From positions 1 through 32,554 of the forward strand of contig CAZJAO010000007.1 in the NCBI GenBank assembly GCA_964544395.1: DNA of 32,554 nt. The letters are read 5' to 3'. Of this stretch, positions 1 to 7,789 are shown piece by piece. The notes under the pieces are model-generated. The model was given only the letters and a program-made list of their open reading frames with translations. It ran no database searches and was not told the origin of the DNA. The translations under genes were made by a program, and so were the position numbers. This stretch comes from JAKLIN01 sp964544395. Its GTDB lineage: Archaea; Nanobdellota; Nanobdellia; Pacearchaeales; GW2011-AR1. The first letter of the stretch is position 1, and each line of letters starts with the position of its first letter.

Positions 1-1
1 G

Positions 2-1639
2 GAAACAGCTGTTTTAATTTTCCACAAGGATTTTGCAATTGATTACATTGCAATTCTTGCTATAATAGCTTCATTGATTGCAAAACAATACATTGTGGGA
101 AGCGTGATTGTTCTGATGATTTCTGGAGGAAATGCTCTTGAAAGATATGCACAGCAAAAAGCAAAATCCTCTTTGACAGCATTGACAAACAGAATTCCTC
201 ATGAAGTCTTGGTATGGTATAATGAGACAATCACAAGAAAAGTATCCATTGAAAATGTAACAATAGGAGAAAAGATTTTCGTGAGAAAAGGAGAAGTGAT
301 TCCTTTGGATGGAATTCTGATTTCAGATTATTCACAGATTGATGAGTCTTCCCTTACAGGAGAGCCTTTCTTCATTGACAAATTAAAAGGCGACAAAGTA
401 AGAAGCGGAACAGTAAACATGGGCGCTTCAATTGTTGTTAATGTTACTCGTGAAGATAAAAATTCTACTTACAGGCAGATAATTAACATGGTTAAGAAAG
501 CTCAGGAAGAAAAATCTCCTATGATAAGAATGGCTCACAAATACAACTGGATTTTTACTGCAATTGCTTTGGCGATTTCCCTTGGTGCTTATTTGTATTG
601 GAGAGATTTCAATATTGTTCTTGCTGTTTTAGTTATTGCAACCCCTTGCCCTTTGTTGCTTGCAACCCCTGTGGCATTGATTGGAGGAATGGGCGCTGCT
701 GCAAAGAAAAAAATCATTGTAAAGAATCTTGCAAGCATTGAAGCTCTTTCAAGAACAAACACACTAGTATTTGATAAAACAGGAACAATAACTCTTGGAA
801 AACCTGTTTTGAAAAGAATTAATATTTTAGATAAGAAATATGACAAGAGAGAAGTTCTCAGTATAGCGGAAGCAATTGAAAGAAACTCTCTTCATCCTGT
901 TGCACTTTCAATAATACAAGAGGCGAGAAAGGAAAAAGTAACAAGATTGATTGCCTCACTAGTTGAAGAAAAACCAGGTTCCCATATTTCAGGCAATATA
1001 AAGAACAAGAGATATACTCTTGAAAGAAGCAAAGAAGCATATGCAGAAACGGTAAATTTACGAGAGGGAAACAAAATTATTGCAGAAATTATTCTTGAAG
1101 ATGTTATAAAACCAGATGCAAAAATGATAATAAAGAAATTAGAAAATGAAGGAATGGAAATTCATGTCTTTACAGGAGACAAGGAAATTGCAGCAAAGAA
1201 ATTAAGAGATGCAATTGACATGAATGTTGATGTTCGGGGGGAAATGTCTCCAGCTGACAAGCAAAAAGGAATAAAACTCCTTCAGAAAAAAGGAGATAAT
1301 ATTGCAATGGTTGGAGATGGAATTAATGATGCTCCTGCTTTGGCATTGGCTGATGTTGGAATGGTTTTCAGCCATGATGAAAATACAGCTTCTTCAGAAG
1401 CCGCAGACATTGTTTTTCTTGGGGGAAGTTTTTCAGATGTTTATGACTCAATAAATATCTCACAGAAAACAATGAAGATTGCAAAGCAAAGCCTGTTCAT
1501 CGGGCTTGGCTTGAGTATTATAGGAATGGGTTTTGCTGCTGCAGGTTTAATTGTTCCAATCGCCGGTGCGGTTTTGCAGGAAGCAATTGATGTTTCTGTT
1601 ATACTAAATTCGTTAAGAACTATAAGGATAAAAAGATAG
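2..1639 (+). CDS. Heavy-metal P1B-type ATPase, 5'-truncated by window edge
   Basis: Membrane pump that would move a metal ion using ATP. The frame is open from base 2, so the true start and N-terminal region lie outside the window; 545 residues are visible. Seen in order: membrane helices, the actuator motif SLTGEP, the ion-site motif TPCP in a membrane helix (Cys codon at 647), the phosphorylation motif DKTGT (Asp codon at 773), a P1B-type HP dipeptide in SLHPVA, and the hinge motif GDGINDAP. The SLHPVA dipeptide places it in the heavy-metal P1B group. The ion site has TPC rather than the CPC of copper and zinc pumps, so the metal cannot be assigned. It ends directly against the convergent gene on the other strand with no spacer. 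Confidence 0.9.
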   Translation, partial: ETAVLIFHKDFAIDYIAILAIIASLIAKQYIVGSVIVLMISGGNALERYAQQKAKSSLTALTNRIPHEVLVWYNETITRKVSIENVTIGEKIFVRKGEVIPLDGILISDYSQIDESSLTGEPFFIDKLKGDKVRSGTVNMGASIVVNVTREDKNSTYRQIINMVKKAQEEKSPMIRMAHKYNWIFTAIALAISLGAYLYWRDFNIVLAVLVIATPCPLLLATPVALIGGMGAAAKKKIIVKNLASIEALSRTNTLVFDKTGTITLGKPVLKRINILDKKYDKREVLSIAEAIERNSLHPVALSIIQEARKEKVTRLIASLVEEKPGSHISGNIKNKRYTLERSKEAYAETVNLREGNKIIAEIILEDVIKPDAKMIIKKLENEGMEIHVFTGDKEIAAKKLRDAIDMNVDVRGEMSPADKQKGIKLLQKKGDNIAMVGDGINDAPALALADVGMVFSHDENTASSEAADIVFLGGSFSDVYDSINISQKTMKIAKQSLFIGLGLSIIGMGFAAAGLIVPIAGAVLQEAIDVSVILNSLRTIRIKR

Positions 1640-3130
1640 TTATATTTTTTTCTTAAATCCGGATGATTTTCGTGTCTTAGACTGGTTTAATACTGAAGCT
1701 TGTTTTGCATTTAATATTCTCTTTCTAACTGATAATATAATTCCAACTATTATTACTATGAATACTAAGCCAAAAATAATTCCTACAACCCCATAAACTG
1801 TACTGGAGGAAGAAGCTTCTGGTGAAGTGATAGAAACACTTGCTTGCATTGGAATAGTAGAAATCGGAACTGCATCTTTTTCTATAACAAGTACAAGATT
1901 CTGATTTCCCGATGGAGGAGTTTCTGCTGCAGTGAAAGAAATAGAATTTGGAATTATAATTTGTTCGGCTCCGGTCGAATTTGTTGAAACCAAAAAAGTA
2001 GCAGCTTCTGCTCCACGAATACCAAGTATTCTCGCTGACAATCCAGAAGAAGTAACTATAAACATTTGCACTTTACTCGATTCATTTCCAGTTGAGTCTA
2101 TGCATCTTTCATATATTGAATAAATTCCAGGATGCACTACACTATTTGTCCCAACATAATTAAGAGGTATAGTGTGTTGAATGGAATCAGTCCCATTATC
2201 TTCAAGAAATGGTTGACCATTACTAAAAGTTGTATCAGCGTTGACGCTATATCTGCATTGCGCTCCAGTCCAAGTTTCAATCTGCAACATTGTTGTAGGA
2301 TCACTTGCATTAGCTACAGAGAGAACTGCATTCTGATAAGGAGTAATTATACATATCCTAGAAGGATCAGTACAGTTTGAGTATTGATACTTAGCAGTAC
2401 ATACTCCCACATTCGATATACTTTTAATGCAATAAGATCCGCCACTAACCTGAGGACAATCAGCACTGGTGCTACATAATGGAGGATGATAAGGAGCAGA
2501 GTAAACATATTGAACAGTTAGGTTTGTTATATTATTAGGAGGATTTGGCGGAGGCCATAAATCCGGTGCTCCCAGCGTAATCCCTATTCCGGACAAATCT
2601 GTCCAATCCCCACTTTCATCTATGCCAACAGGCAAAGTATCACCCTCTTGCACAACAAAACCTGGAAGAGAAAATGTTGGTGCTAAGGTCATATGTGAGA
2701 TCGAAACTTCAAAAGGAGAAGGAGTGGTAGCAGTTCCCTGATTTTCCGAGGATTCAGAACTAGATGGATTGGATCCTTGACCCGATCCTCCTGATCCTTG
2801 GCCTGATCCTAGACAGGATTGTTGATATGCAGGGCTATCTGGAGGGCATCCATCTGGACTACAAACAGAATCTCCGCAGGGGATATCTGTAACTGCTCCC
2901 GAACCATAGCACATAACGTGTTGTACAACACATGCTCCTTGTATGTTTGGAGGAGGACTACCAAAATCCTGCTCATATTCCTGCTCTAATGTTTGTCCTG
3001 AACTTGAGACTAAGTCTGCATTAACAGAAATAATTTTTGAGATAATAATAATGATAAATAATATCACAACGACCACACCAATTAAAATTAAAGTTTTTTT
3101 AGAAAGATTTCTTGACTTCTTATCGACCAT
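1640..3130 (-). CDS. Large membrane-anchored surface protein, function unknown
   Basis: 496 residues. It begins with a basic stretch and one strong hydrophobic helix (about residues 12-35), which acts as an uncleaved anchor or signal, followed by a large Cys-rich outside region. A Gly/Ser/Gln linker (about residues 105-125, GSGQGS repeated) separates a small Cys-rich head from beta-rich, probably Ig-like, segments. Several NxS/T sequons fit archaeal N-glycosylation. A second hydrophobic helix (about 447-470) and a basic Lys/Arg tail close the protein. A CSTSADC...CI...VC pattern resembles the small Cys repeats in the surface gene at the end of the window. I do not recognise a named family. 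It is tail-to-tail with the ATPase gene. Confidence 0.75.
   Translation of the reverse strand: MVDKKSRNLSKKTLILIGVVVVILFIIIIISKIISVNADLVSSSGQTLEQEYEQDFGSPPPNIQGACVVQHVMCYGSGAVTDIPCGDSVCSPDGCPPDSPAYQQSCLGSGQGSGGSGQGSNPSSSESSENQGTATTPSPFEVSISHMTLAPTFSLPGFVVQEGDTLPVGIDESGDWTDLSGIGITLGAPDLWPPPNPPNNITNLTVQYVYSAPYHPPLCSTSADCPQVSGGSYCIKSISNVGVCTAKYQYSNCTDPSRICIITPYQNAVLSVANASDPTTMLQIETWTGAQCRYSVNADTTFSNGQPFLEDNGTDSIQHTIPLNYVGTNSVVHPGIYSIYERCIDSTGNESSKVQMFIVTSSGLSARILGIRGAEAATFLVSTNSTGAEQIIIPNSISFTAAETPPSGNQNLVLVIEKDAVPISTIPMQASVSITSPEASSSSTVYGVVGIIFGLVFIVIIVGIILSVRKRILNAKQASVLNQSKTRKSSGFKKKI
2771..2812 (-). repeat. Two imperfect 21-nt tandem units encoding GSGQGS linker
   Basis: Two adjacent 21-nt units (2771-2791 and 2792-2812), each built around GATCCTTG and GATCCT, encode a repeated Gly-Ser-Gly-Gln-Gly-Ser linker inside the surface protein. 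Such units can gain or lose copies by slippage. Confidence 0.6.
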
Positions 3131-3193
3131 CTTTTATGATTAGAATAGTAATTATTTCTTTAAAAATCTTATCTAAAATTCTTTTTCTTATAA

Positions 3194-3514
3194 TCACTTC
3201 TTGATAAAACCAATCTTCTTCAAAACCTTTTTCTCACTCTTGGCTGGGAAAGGCATTTTTTCCTTCTCAAATTTTAGTGCTAGCGTATCGGCTTTCTTAT
3301 AAGGAAAATGCTTATTCTTCATGAAATATTCTTCTGTTTCCTCATGATGAATTATAGTCTGTCTGTATCTCTTGGAAACCCCTGGTTTGACTTCTACAGT
3401 ATGTTCATTATGCTTGAATGGAAAACCCAAAGACTTCGCAGCGAATTTATTCATTCCAACATATCCTCCTTTGATTGATTCTTTCTCCAGCTTTGCAACT
3501 TTATACTTTGTCAT
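3194..3514 (-). CDS. Small basic hypothetical protein with HEETE motif
   Basis: 106 residues, Lys-rich, soluble, with no membrane segment. An IIHHEETEEYFM stretch is followed by YKKADTLALKFEKE, a helical layout suggestive of a compact metal-binding or DNA/RNA-associated protein, but HExxE is not a proven catalytic motif here. The start is supported by AAGGTG four bases upstream of the ATG, one of the few Shine-Dalgarno-like sites in the window. It sits between a surface-protein gene and a short membrane-protein gene on the other strand. I do not recognise the family. Confidence 0.65.
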   Translation of the reverse strand: MTKYKVAKLEKESIKGGYVGMNKFAAKSLGFPFKHNEHTVEVKPGVSKRYRQTIIHHEETEEYFMKNKHFPYKKADTLALKFEKEKMPFPAKSEKKVLKKIGFIKK

Positions 3515-3621
3515 GGGGCACCTTTTTGATTTCAGTATTAGGAAAATATTATTTTTAAATTTTATTTCAATTTAGAAATTCTTATCAATAGGTTTAAAAA
3601 ATCGAAATGATATCTTAGACT

Positions 3622-3780
3622 ATGAAATTCGGATTATTGTTGATTGGCGCTGCAATTTTAGCGGCAACTTATTTTATTGTTCCAAGTTTGAATACATCAG
3701 TTTATGTTACCTATGCAGGGTATGGCTTAGGAGCAATATTGGTTTTAGCAGGACTTTTGGGAAGAAAAAGATATTACTGA
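3622..3780 (+). CDS. 52-residue two-helix membrane protein
   Basis: A short open frame of 52 residues, starting MKFGLLLIGAAILAAT and ending in GRKRYY. Two hydrophobic helices (about 3-20 and 30-47) are joined by a short polar loop, with a positively charged end that would lie inside the cell. A TTTAAAAA box at about 3593-3600 lies the usual 25-28 nt upstream of the ATG, which supports a leaderless transcript and this start. The SDR gene follows 29 nt later with its own AT-rich box. Function unknown. Confidence 0.7.
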   Translation: MKFGLLLIGAAILAATYFIVPSLNTSVYVTYAGYGLGAILVLAGLLGRKRYY

Positions 3781-3809
3781 ATAAATAAATTCTATTTTTC
3801 ATTTTTAAT

Positions 3810-4517
3810 ATGGATATCAAAGGAAAAGTTGTAATTGTTACAGGGGCATCGCAGGGAATTGGATTAGCCACTGCAAAACTTCTTTCGGAAAAAGGAGCAA
3901 AGATTGTTCTCGCTGCACGTTCTGAAGATTTGATAAAAAATTTAGAAAATGAACTTCCAGATTCTTATGCGATTAAAACAGATGTAACAAAAGAAGAAGA
4001 TGTCAAAAATCTTGTAAGAAAAACTATTGAAAGATTCGGAAGAATTGATATTCTAATCAATGTTGCGGGACAGGGGATTCATGGACTTAGTGTTGAAAAA
4101 ACAAATATAGAAGAATATAGAAAAGTAATGGACCTTAATGTTTTTAGTGTGGTGAGAATGATGCAGGAAGTTATTCCCCATATGAGAAAGCAAGGAGAAG
4201 GAATGATAATCAACATAAGTTCAATGCTGTCAAAAATGTATATTCCTAATATCTCACAATATTCTTCAACAAAATATGCGCTTAATTCAATCTCCCTTAC
4301 AGCAAGGCAGGAACTTGCGAAGGACAAAATTATTGTAAGCATTGTTCTCCCAAAAATGACAAAAACAAACTTTATGAAGAACTCACTCGGTCCGGTAACT
4401 CACTGGGAACCAAATCAAAATCCAAATGCTCCTCCGCTGCAAGTAGATACTGCTGAAAAAGTTGCTAATAAAATTCTTGAAGTTATAAAAACAGAAGAAG
4501 CAGAAGCGATTGTTTAA
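3810..4517 (+). CDS. Short-chain dehydrogenase/reductase (SDR)
   Basis: NAD(P)-dependent oxidoreductase of the classical SDR family, 235 residues, near the usual 240-250. Seen: the dinucleotide-binding TGASQGIG (11-18), a DVT segment, NVAGQG in place of the usual NNAG, a Ser in NISSML, and the catalytic YSSTK (Tyr151, Lys155). The Arg in AARS after the second beta strand suggests NADP(H) preference (inference). Substrate cannot be read from sequence. The last four bases overlap the stop of the convergent glycoprotein gene. Confidence 0.9.
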   Translation: MDIKGKVVIVTGASQGIGLATAKLLSEKGAKIVLAARSEDLIKNLENELPDSYAIKTDVTKEEDVKNLVRKTIERFGRIDILINVAGQGIHGLSVEKTNIEEYRKVMDLNVFSVVRMMQEVIPHMRKQGEGMIINISSMLSKMYIPNISQYSSTKYALNSISLTARQELAKDKIIVSIVLPKMTKTNFMKNSLGPVTHWEPNQNPNAPPLQVDTAEKVANKILEVIKTEEAEAIV

Positions 4518-4966
4518 GAAAGATTTGTGGAATTTGTTGCATTAGTTGAATTCACATTGCTTGAAATTGTAAAATTACCTGACAAGGTGATACTATCCGG
4601 ATAAACTATTCCAGTATTATTTGTTTTTGTAATATTTGCAGTTATATTCTGAACAAAAACAGTTCCATTAAGAGCATGACATTGGAGAAGGCTTGTCTGA
4701 TTGTTTTCATCTATAGCATATCCTGCATCAGAACAGGACTTAAAATCCAAAACCTGATACATTATCTCGGTTAAATTAGCTTTCATGCATGCATAAGCGG
4801 TCTGATTCCAAGGGTATCTTTCCAGGCATCCATGTTCGTCTCGGTTATTTCCAATCGCCAGCCCTTGAATTGGAGGTTGCTTGGTATAAATAAGAACATA
4901 TAACAGAAATCCCACAGTCAATAATAACCCAAAAGCGACTAATGTAACGACTCTTTTGGTTTCCAT
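4514..4966 (-). CDS. Small membrane-anchored, sequon-rich surface protein
   Basis: 150 residues from the ATG at 4966. A GTG six codons further upstream is open, but a TTTAATATA box sits about 27 nt before the ATG, so I prefer the ATG. One hydrophobic helix (about 8-29) follows a short basic N-terminus and anchors a small outside domain. That domain has paired cysteines (CLERYPW, ACMK, SCSD, QCHA) and an unusually dense set of N-glycosylation sequons (NQT, NLT, NGT, NIT, NFT, NST, NAT), ending in an Asn/Thr/Ser-rich tail. Function unknown; a glycosylated envelope protein is the natural inference. Confidence 0.7.
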   Translation of the reverse strand: METKRVVTLVAFGLLLTVGFLLYVLIYTKQPPIQGLAIGNNRDEHGCLERYPWNQTAYACMKANLTEIMYQVLDFKSCSDAGYAIDENNQTSLLQCHALNGTVFVQNITANITKTNNTGIVYPDSITLSGNFTISSNVNSTNATNSTNLS

Positions 4967-5059
4967 AAAATTTTGAATAACCACTTATATTAAAACTTTT
5001 TGCATAAAAAATATCGATTTTATTTAAATTAAATAAAAAAATAAAAAATGTTTGGTTGT

Positions 5060-5266
5060 TTACTTCTTTTTCTTCATCATTAAAGCGCTTATTATCATCC
5101 ATAAAGCACTCAGCCCCACTAAGACATAAACCACCATTGAAGCAGTGGATCCGACTCCAAAGACTGCATCTACAAGATTGAATTGCAAAGCGCCCCATAA
5201 ACCCCAATTAAGGCCACCTACAACAACCAGAATCCGTGCTATCCAGTCGAGAGCATTCATCTTCAT
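5060..5266 (-). CDS. DUF378 family small membrane protein
   Basis: 68 residues, matching the DUF378 family common in bacteria: ALDWIARILVVVGGLNWGLWG is followed by a second helix and a Lys-rich end. The Gly-Gly-Leu-Asn-Trp-Gly motif in the first helix is the family signature. Molecular function is not known for the family. It is preceded by a near-perfect Shine-Dalgarno sequence, unlike most genes here, which fits an in-operon position behind TspO (28 nt gap) or bacterial ancestry. Confidence 0.85.
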   Translation of the reverse strand: MKMNALDWIARILVVVGGLNWGLWGALQFNLVDAVFGVGSTASMVVYVLVGLSALWMIISALMMKKKK

Positions 5267-5271
5267 TACAT

Positions 5272-5280
5272 ACCTCCTTT
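5272..5280 (-). promoter_or_regulatory. Strong Shine-Dalgarno site for the DUF378 gene
   Basis: AAAGGAGGT on the minus strand, 5 nt before the ATG at 5266 (6 nt from GGAGG). Most start codons in this window lack such a site and instead have a TATA box about 25 nt upstream. Confidence 0.75.
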
Positions 5281-5294
5281 TGTATTTATAATCA

Positions 5295-5783
5295 TTAATG
5301 GAAAGCGATAATATAATTTAATATTCCTGCAAAGACAATCCAAAGTGCGTAAGGTATTAAAATTAATGCAGCTGCTTTTCTGATTCTATAAGTTATGAAC
5401 ATCATTGCAAATATTGATATTTCCAATGCAACTAATTCATAAAATGAGACAACAGGCGAATGAAGTGTGAAGAATAAAAAACTCCATAAGGTATTTAGCA
5501 ATAAGTTTATACCGAAGACTACTGCTATTTTTATCCGGTTCCTTTTGCTTTCTTTTTTAGTCTTTGTTTTTGCAGTCCATGAAAGATAAAGGGAAACTGC
5601 GATGAACAAAAACAGAATATTCCATACAACAGGGAAAACCCAATTTGGAGGAGTTATCGAAGGTTTTACTGAATTATACCATTGAGAATTAACAGAAGCT
5701 GAAGAAAACAAGCTCCCGATAAAAGCAACCAAGTATACAATAAACAAGCTTAGAACTAAAGCCCTAGCGTTCACCCTTTTCAT
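5295..5783 (-). CDS. tspO: TspO/MBR family tryptophan-rich sensory protein
   Basis: 162 residues, the usual size, with five membrane helices. Family hallmarks seen: WYNSVKPSITPPNWVFPVVW after helix 1, INLLLNTLWSFLFF in helix 3, and PYALWIVFAGILNY in helix 5. TspO proteins bind tetrapyrroles and related ligands in the membrane and affect stress and porphyrin handling; the ligand in this organism is unknown. A TATA-like AATTTATAAAG lies about 25 nt before the ATG. The DUF378 gene follows on the same strand and may be co-transcribed. Confidence 0.92.
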   Translation of the reverse strand: MKRVNARALVLSLFIVYLVAFIGSLFSSASVNSQWYNSVKPSITPPNWVFPVVWNILFLFIAVSLYLSWTAKTKTKKESKRNRIKIAVVFGINLLLNTLWSFLFFTLHSPVVSFYELVALEISIFAMMFITYRIRKAAALILIPYALWIVFAGILNYIIAFH

Positions 5784-5828
5784 TGATTATATTATAATCT
5801 TTGACTTTATAAATTTTCATTCATAAGG

Positions 5829-5837
5829 TTTAAAAAT
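5829..5837 (+). promoter_or_regulatory. TATA box for RNase P RNA
   Basis: TTTAAAAAT centred about 25 nt before the base at which the P1 helix of RNase P RNA begins (5858), the standard archaeal spacing. Confidence 0.65.
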
Positions 5838-5857
5838 ACCTTGGGGTTTGGAATATT

Positions 5858-6166
5858 AAGTTGGGAAGTTAACTCCGGGATTGGGCATTAAATTGTCAAG
5901 AAACCTATAAATGATTTCTAATCCTGAGGAAGGTCCGCCCATCACAATAATGTTGTCTTTCGAAAGGAAGATTCTTGTGAAGGAAAGCTCCAGAACAGAA
6001 ACGACACAGCCAATTCCGAGCGATGAACTCATGGAGGAAGCTACGAAGAATTGGATTTGATGAAACGGCTGACTCAACAGATGCAAGGCCAAAGCACCGC
6101 TTAGTTGAATGTTAACACGTTCCGTCTGGAAACGGGGAACGACAGAAGGTGGCCTATTCCCAACTT
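5858..6166 (+). ncRNA. rnpB: RNase P RNA
   Basis: Catalytic RNA of RNase P, which removes 5' leaders from pre-tRNAs. The two ends form a perfect 10-bp P1 helix: AAGTTGGGAA (5858-5867) pairs with TTCCCAACTT (6157-6166). The universal region CR-I is seen as GAGGAAGGTCC (5926-5936), one base off the usual GAGGAAAGTCC, followed by GCCC. The 3' conserved region CR-V is seen as ACAGAAGG (6142-6149) just inside P1. A TATA box lies about 25 nt upstream and a T-run follows. Length, about 309 nt, is normal for archaeal forms. The antisense open frame across this interval is not a gene. Confidence 0.9.
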
Positions 6167-6176
6167 ATTTTTTCTT
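6165..6176 (+). terminator. T-run terminator of RNase P RNA
   Basis: Six consecutive T residues (6168-6173) immediately after the P1 helix, as expected for archaeal oligo-T termination. It overlaps the stop of the convergent kinase-like gene. Confidence 0.5.
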
Positions 6177-6765
6177 AGATATGTTTTATAATAATCATTA
6201 ATGCCTGTCCTGCAAATCCTGCAACAACAGGAATAGCAAGATTATCGTCGACAGGTTTCAAAACTGTTTCTACAAATGTGGCGGTCAGGGACATGATAAA
6301 AATAATCGGAATATTGTTCAGGAAAATAAATCCAATTGCAAGGTCAACGAGGAATTCTGATATAACTCCTTCCCATGAAGCTCGATATCCGTCTATTTTA
6401 TGATTGCCAATTCTTCCCATTAATGCAGAAGCTGTATCCCCGACAATCATCATCAAAATTGCAGTAATTGCAATATCAAAATCGAAGATTGCAAATGCGA
6501 TTATAACACCAAGTATGAGATATATACTTCCAGAAAGGTTATTCTTTTCATTGTCTCGATAAAGATGATGAAAGAAAGGAATTTGGTTATGATATCTCAT
6601 CTTCAGAAACTCAAGGAAAGATAAAAAGACCAGAATAAAAACTAGGGTCAAGAGGGCTGTTCTTTGACTAAAGTATGTCTCGATAAAATAATAAATCAAA
6701 ATATAAATTACAGAACTAAGATGGACAAGTTTTCTTTTTATTTCAAAAATTAAATGGTCATCCAT
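6175..6765 (-). CDS. Polyprenol/diacylglycerol kinase-like membrane protein (SEC59/DGK1/VTE5 type)
   Basis: 196 residues with about six membrane helices. The N-terminal EIKRKLVHLSSVIY and the central GDTASALMGRIGNHKI followed by SWEGVISE match the family of CTP-dependent dolichol, phytol and diacylglycerol kinases, a branch of the CDP-diglyceride synthetase superfamily. In archaea such an enzyme could phosphorylate polyprenols used as sugar carriers in N-glycosylation, which would fit the many sequon-rich surface proteins here (inference). Its exact substrate is unknown. The start lies about 25 nt from a TATA box that also faces the methyltransferase gene. Confidence 0.75.
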   Translation of the reverse strand: MDDHLIFEIKRKLVHLSSVIYILIYYFIETYFSQRTALLTLVFILVFLSFLEFLKMRYHNQIPFFHHLYRDNEKNNLSGSIYLILGVIIAFAIFDFDIAITAILMMIVGDTASALMGRIGNHKIDGYRASWEGVISEFLVDLAIGFIFLNNIPIIFIMSLTATFVETVLKPVDDNLAIPVVAGFAGQALMIIIKHI

Positions 6766-6786
6766 AGATAATCGCTTGTTAGTGGA

Positions 6787-6794
6787 TTTTTAAA
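6787..6794. promoter_or_regulatory. TATA box between divergent genes
   Basis: TTTTTAAA is centred about 25 nt from the kinase-like ATG (6765, minus strand) and about 33 nt from the methyltransferase ATG (6824, plus strand). No second good TATA is obvious in the 58-nt gap, so it may serve both directions. Confidence 0.5.
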
Positions 6795-6823
6795 GATAGT
6801 GAAACTTGTTATTAATAATAAAT

Positions 6824-7327
6824 ATGATAATTTATTTTATACTCGGACTAATTTTATTGCTTATCTTTCTCACTTGGATTTCATCATTTTTATTTGGCGC
6901 ACCTTTTCAGCCTAGTTCAAATAAAGCCCTAAAGAATATCCTCGAATTATCTAATATGAAGAAAGGACAAAAAATTGCTGATTTGGGTTCAGGAGATGGA
7001 AAGATTATCATTGAATTTGCAAAAAAGGGAGCAGAAGCACATGGGTTTGAAATAAATCCAATATTAGTCTGGATTTCGAGGATTAGAATAAGACGACAAG
7101 GATTACAAAATAATGCATTTATTCACTGGGAGAATTTCTTAAAACAAAACTTCTCGGATTTTGATATTATAACTTCTTTTCAATTTATTCATTTTATGCC
7201 CGAATTAGAAGAGAATCTAAAAAAAGAGTTGAAGAGCGGAGCAAAGGTTATTTCAAATACTTGGAAGTTTCCAAATTGGAAACCTAAAGAAAGATTGGGA
7301 GATGTTTATCTGTATGTTAAGGACTAA
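6824..7327 (+). CDS. Membrane-anchored class I SAM-dependent methyltransferase
   Basis: 167 residues from ATG 6824. A TTG six codons upstream is possible, but the ATG fits the TATA spacing better. An N-terminal hydrophobic helix (MIIYFILGLILLLIFLTW) anchors a Rossmann domain with motif I DLGSGDGKIIIEF, an acidic end of strand 2 (GFEINPILV), and a motif near IITSFQFIHFMPELEE. The fold is clear, the substrate is not; the membrane anchor suggests a lipid or membrane-protein target. Similar short TM-methyltransferases are common in small archaeal and bacterial genomes. tRNA-Phe follows 50 nt downstream. Confidence 0.8.
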   Translation: MIIYFILGLILLLIFLTWISSFLFGAPFQPSSNKALKNILELSNMKKGQKIADLGSGDGKIIIEFAKKGAEAHGFEINPILVWISRIRIRRQGLQNNAFIHWENFLKQNFSDFDIITSFQFIHFMPELEENLKKELKSGAKVISNTWKFPNWKPKERLGDVYLYVKD

Positions 7328-7347
7328 TTCTATTGTTTAAACAAAAG

Positions 7348-7355
7348 ATTTATAG
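7348..7355 (+). promoter_or_regulatory. TATA box for tRNA-Phe
   Basis: ATTTATAG centred about 26 nt before the first base of the tRNA. A palindrome, TTGTTTAAACAA, lies at 7333-7344 just upstream. Confidence 0.5.
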
Positions 7356-7377
7356 ATGTTCATTTTGAAATTATATT

Positions 7378-7449
7378 GGGAACGTAGCTCAGCGGGAGAG
7401 CACATGACTGAAGCTCATGGTGTGCGGGGTCCGACTCCCCGCGTTCCCA
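7378..7449 (+). tRNA. tRNA-Phe (anticodon GAA)
   Basis: A 72-nt cloverleaf. The acceptor GGGAACG pairs with CGTTCCC, discriminator A at 7449, no encoded CCA. D-stem GCTC/GAGC; anticodon stem CATGA/TCATG with loop CTGAAGC giving anticodon GAA and G37, as in archaeal tRNA-Phe that carries wyosine-type bases. T-stem CGGGG/CCCCG. The T-loop reads TCCGACT, so position 55 is C rather than the almost universal T. No intron is seen. Confidence 0.95.
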
Positions 7450-7494
7450 TAAATATAAAAATTTATAAACAGAAATCAATTATTTCATTATAAG

Positions 7495-7788
7495 ATGGCA
7501 AAAGAGGAGAGAAAGAGAAATCCTGAATCTGCAGGAGTAGCTTCATTTACCTTAGGAATCATAAGCCTTGTAATGTTTCTTTTCTTTCCGCCTATAGGGA
7601 TTTTATTATCTATAATCGGACTTATTTTAGGTATCAGACAGCAAGGAAGACAAAAGACAAGAGCAGGAAAAATTGGGGTAATCCTGAACATAATCGGATT
7701 AGCAGTTAATATTGCAATGTGGTTTATTTCTGCATTCATTATTTATCCTTATTTACAACAACAATTAGGAACAACGGCCTTACCTTAA
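7495..7788 (+). CDS. DUF4190-like small membrane protein
   Basis: 97 residues with two long membrane helices separated by a basic loop: GVASFTLGIISLVMFLFFPP ... LILGIRQQGRQKTRAGKIGVILNIIGLAVNI. The pattern of a Gly-containing helix pair with a short positively charged hairpin matches DUF4190-type proteins, whose function is unknown. A TATA-like AATTTATAAAC lies about 30 nt upstream. The pilin-like gene follows after one base, so the two are surely co-transcribed. Confidence 0.65.
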   Translation: MAKEERKRNPESAGVASFTLGIISLVMFLFFPPIGILLSIIGLILGIRQQGRQKTRAGKIGVILNIIGLAVNIAMWFISAFIIYPYLQQQLGTTALP

Positions 7789-7789
7789 A

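Noticed and set aside
4845..5207. Minus-strand frame of 120 codons over the DUF378 gene
   Set aside because: It overlaps DUF378 and the sequon-rich gene in another frame and lacks a plausible protein pattern.
5856..6092. Minus-strand frame of 78 codons
   Set aside because: It lies antisense to the RNase P RNA, whose P1 helix, CR-I, CR-V, TATA box and T-run explain the whole interval.
7333..7344. Palindrome TTGTTTAAACAA upstream of tRNA-Phe as an operator
   Set aside because: A TTTAAA core is common in this AT-rich genome and could simply be an extra TATA; nothing marks it as a protein-binding site.
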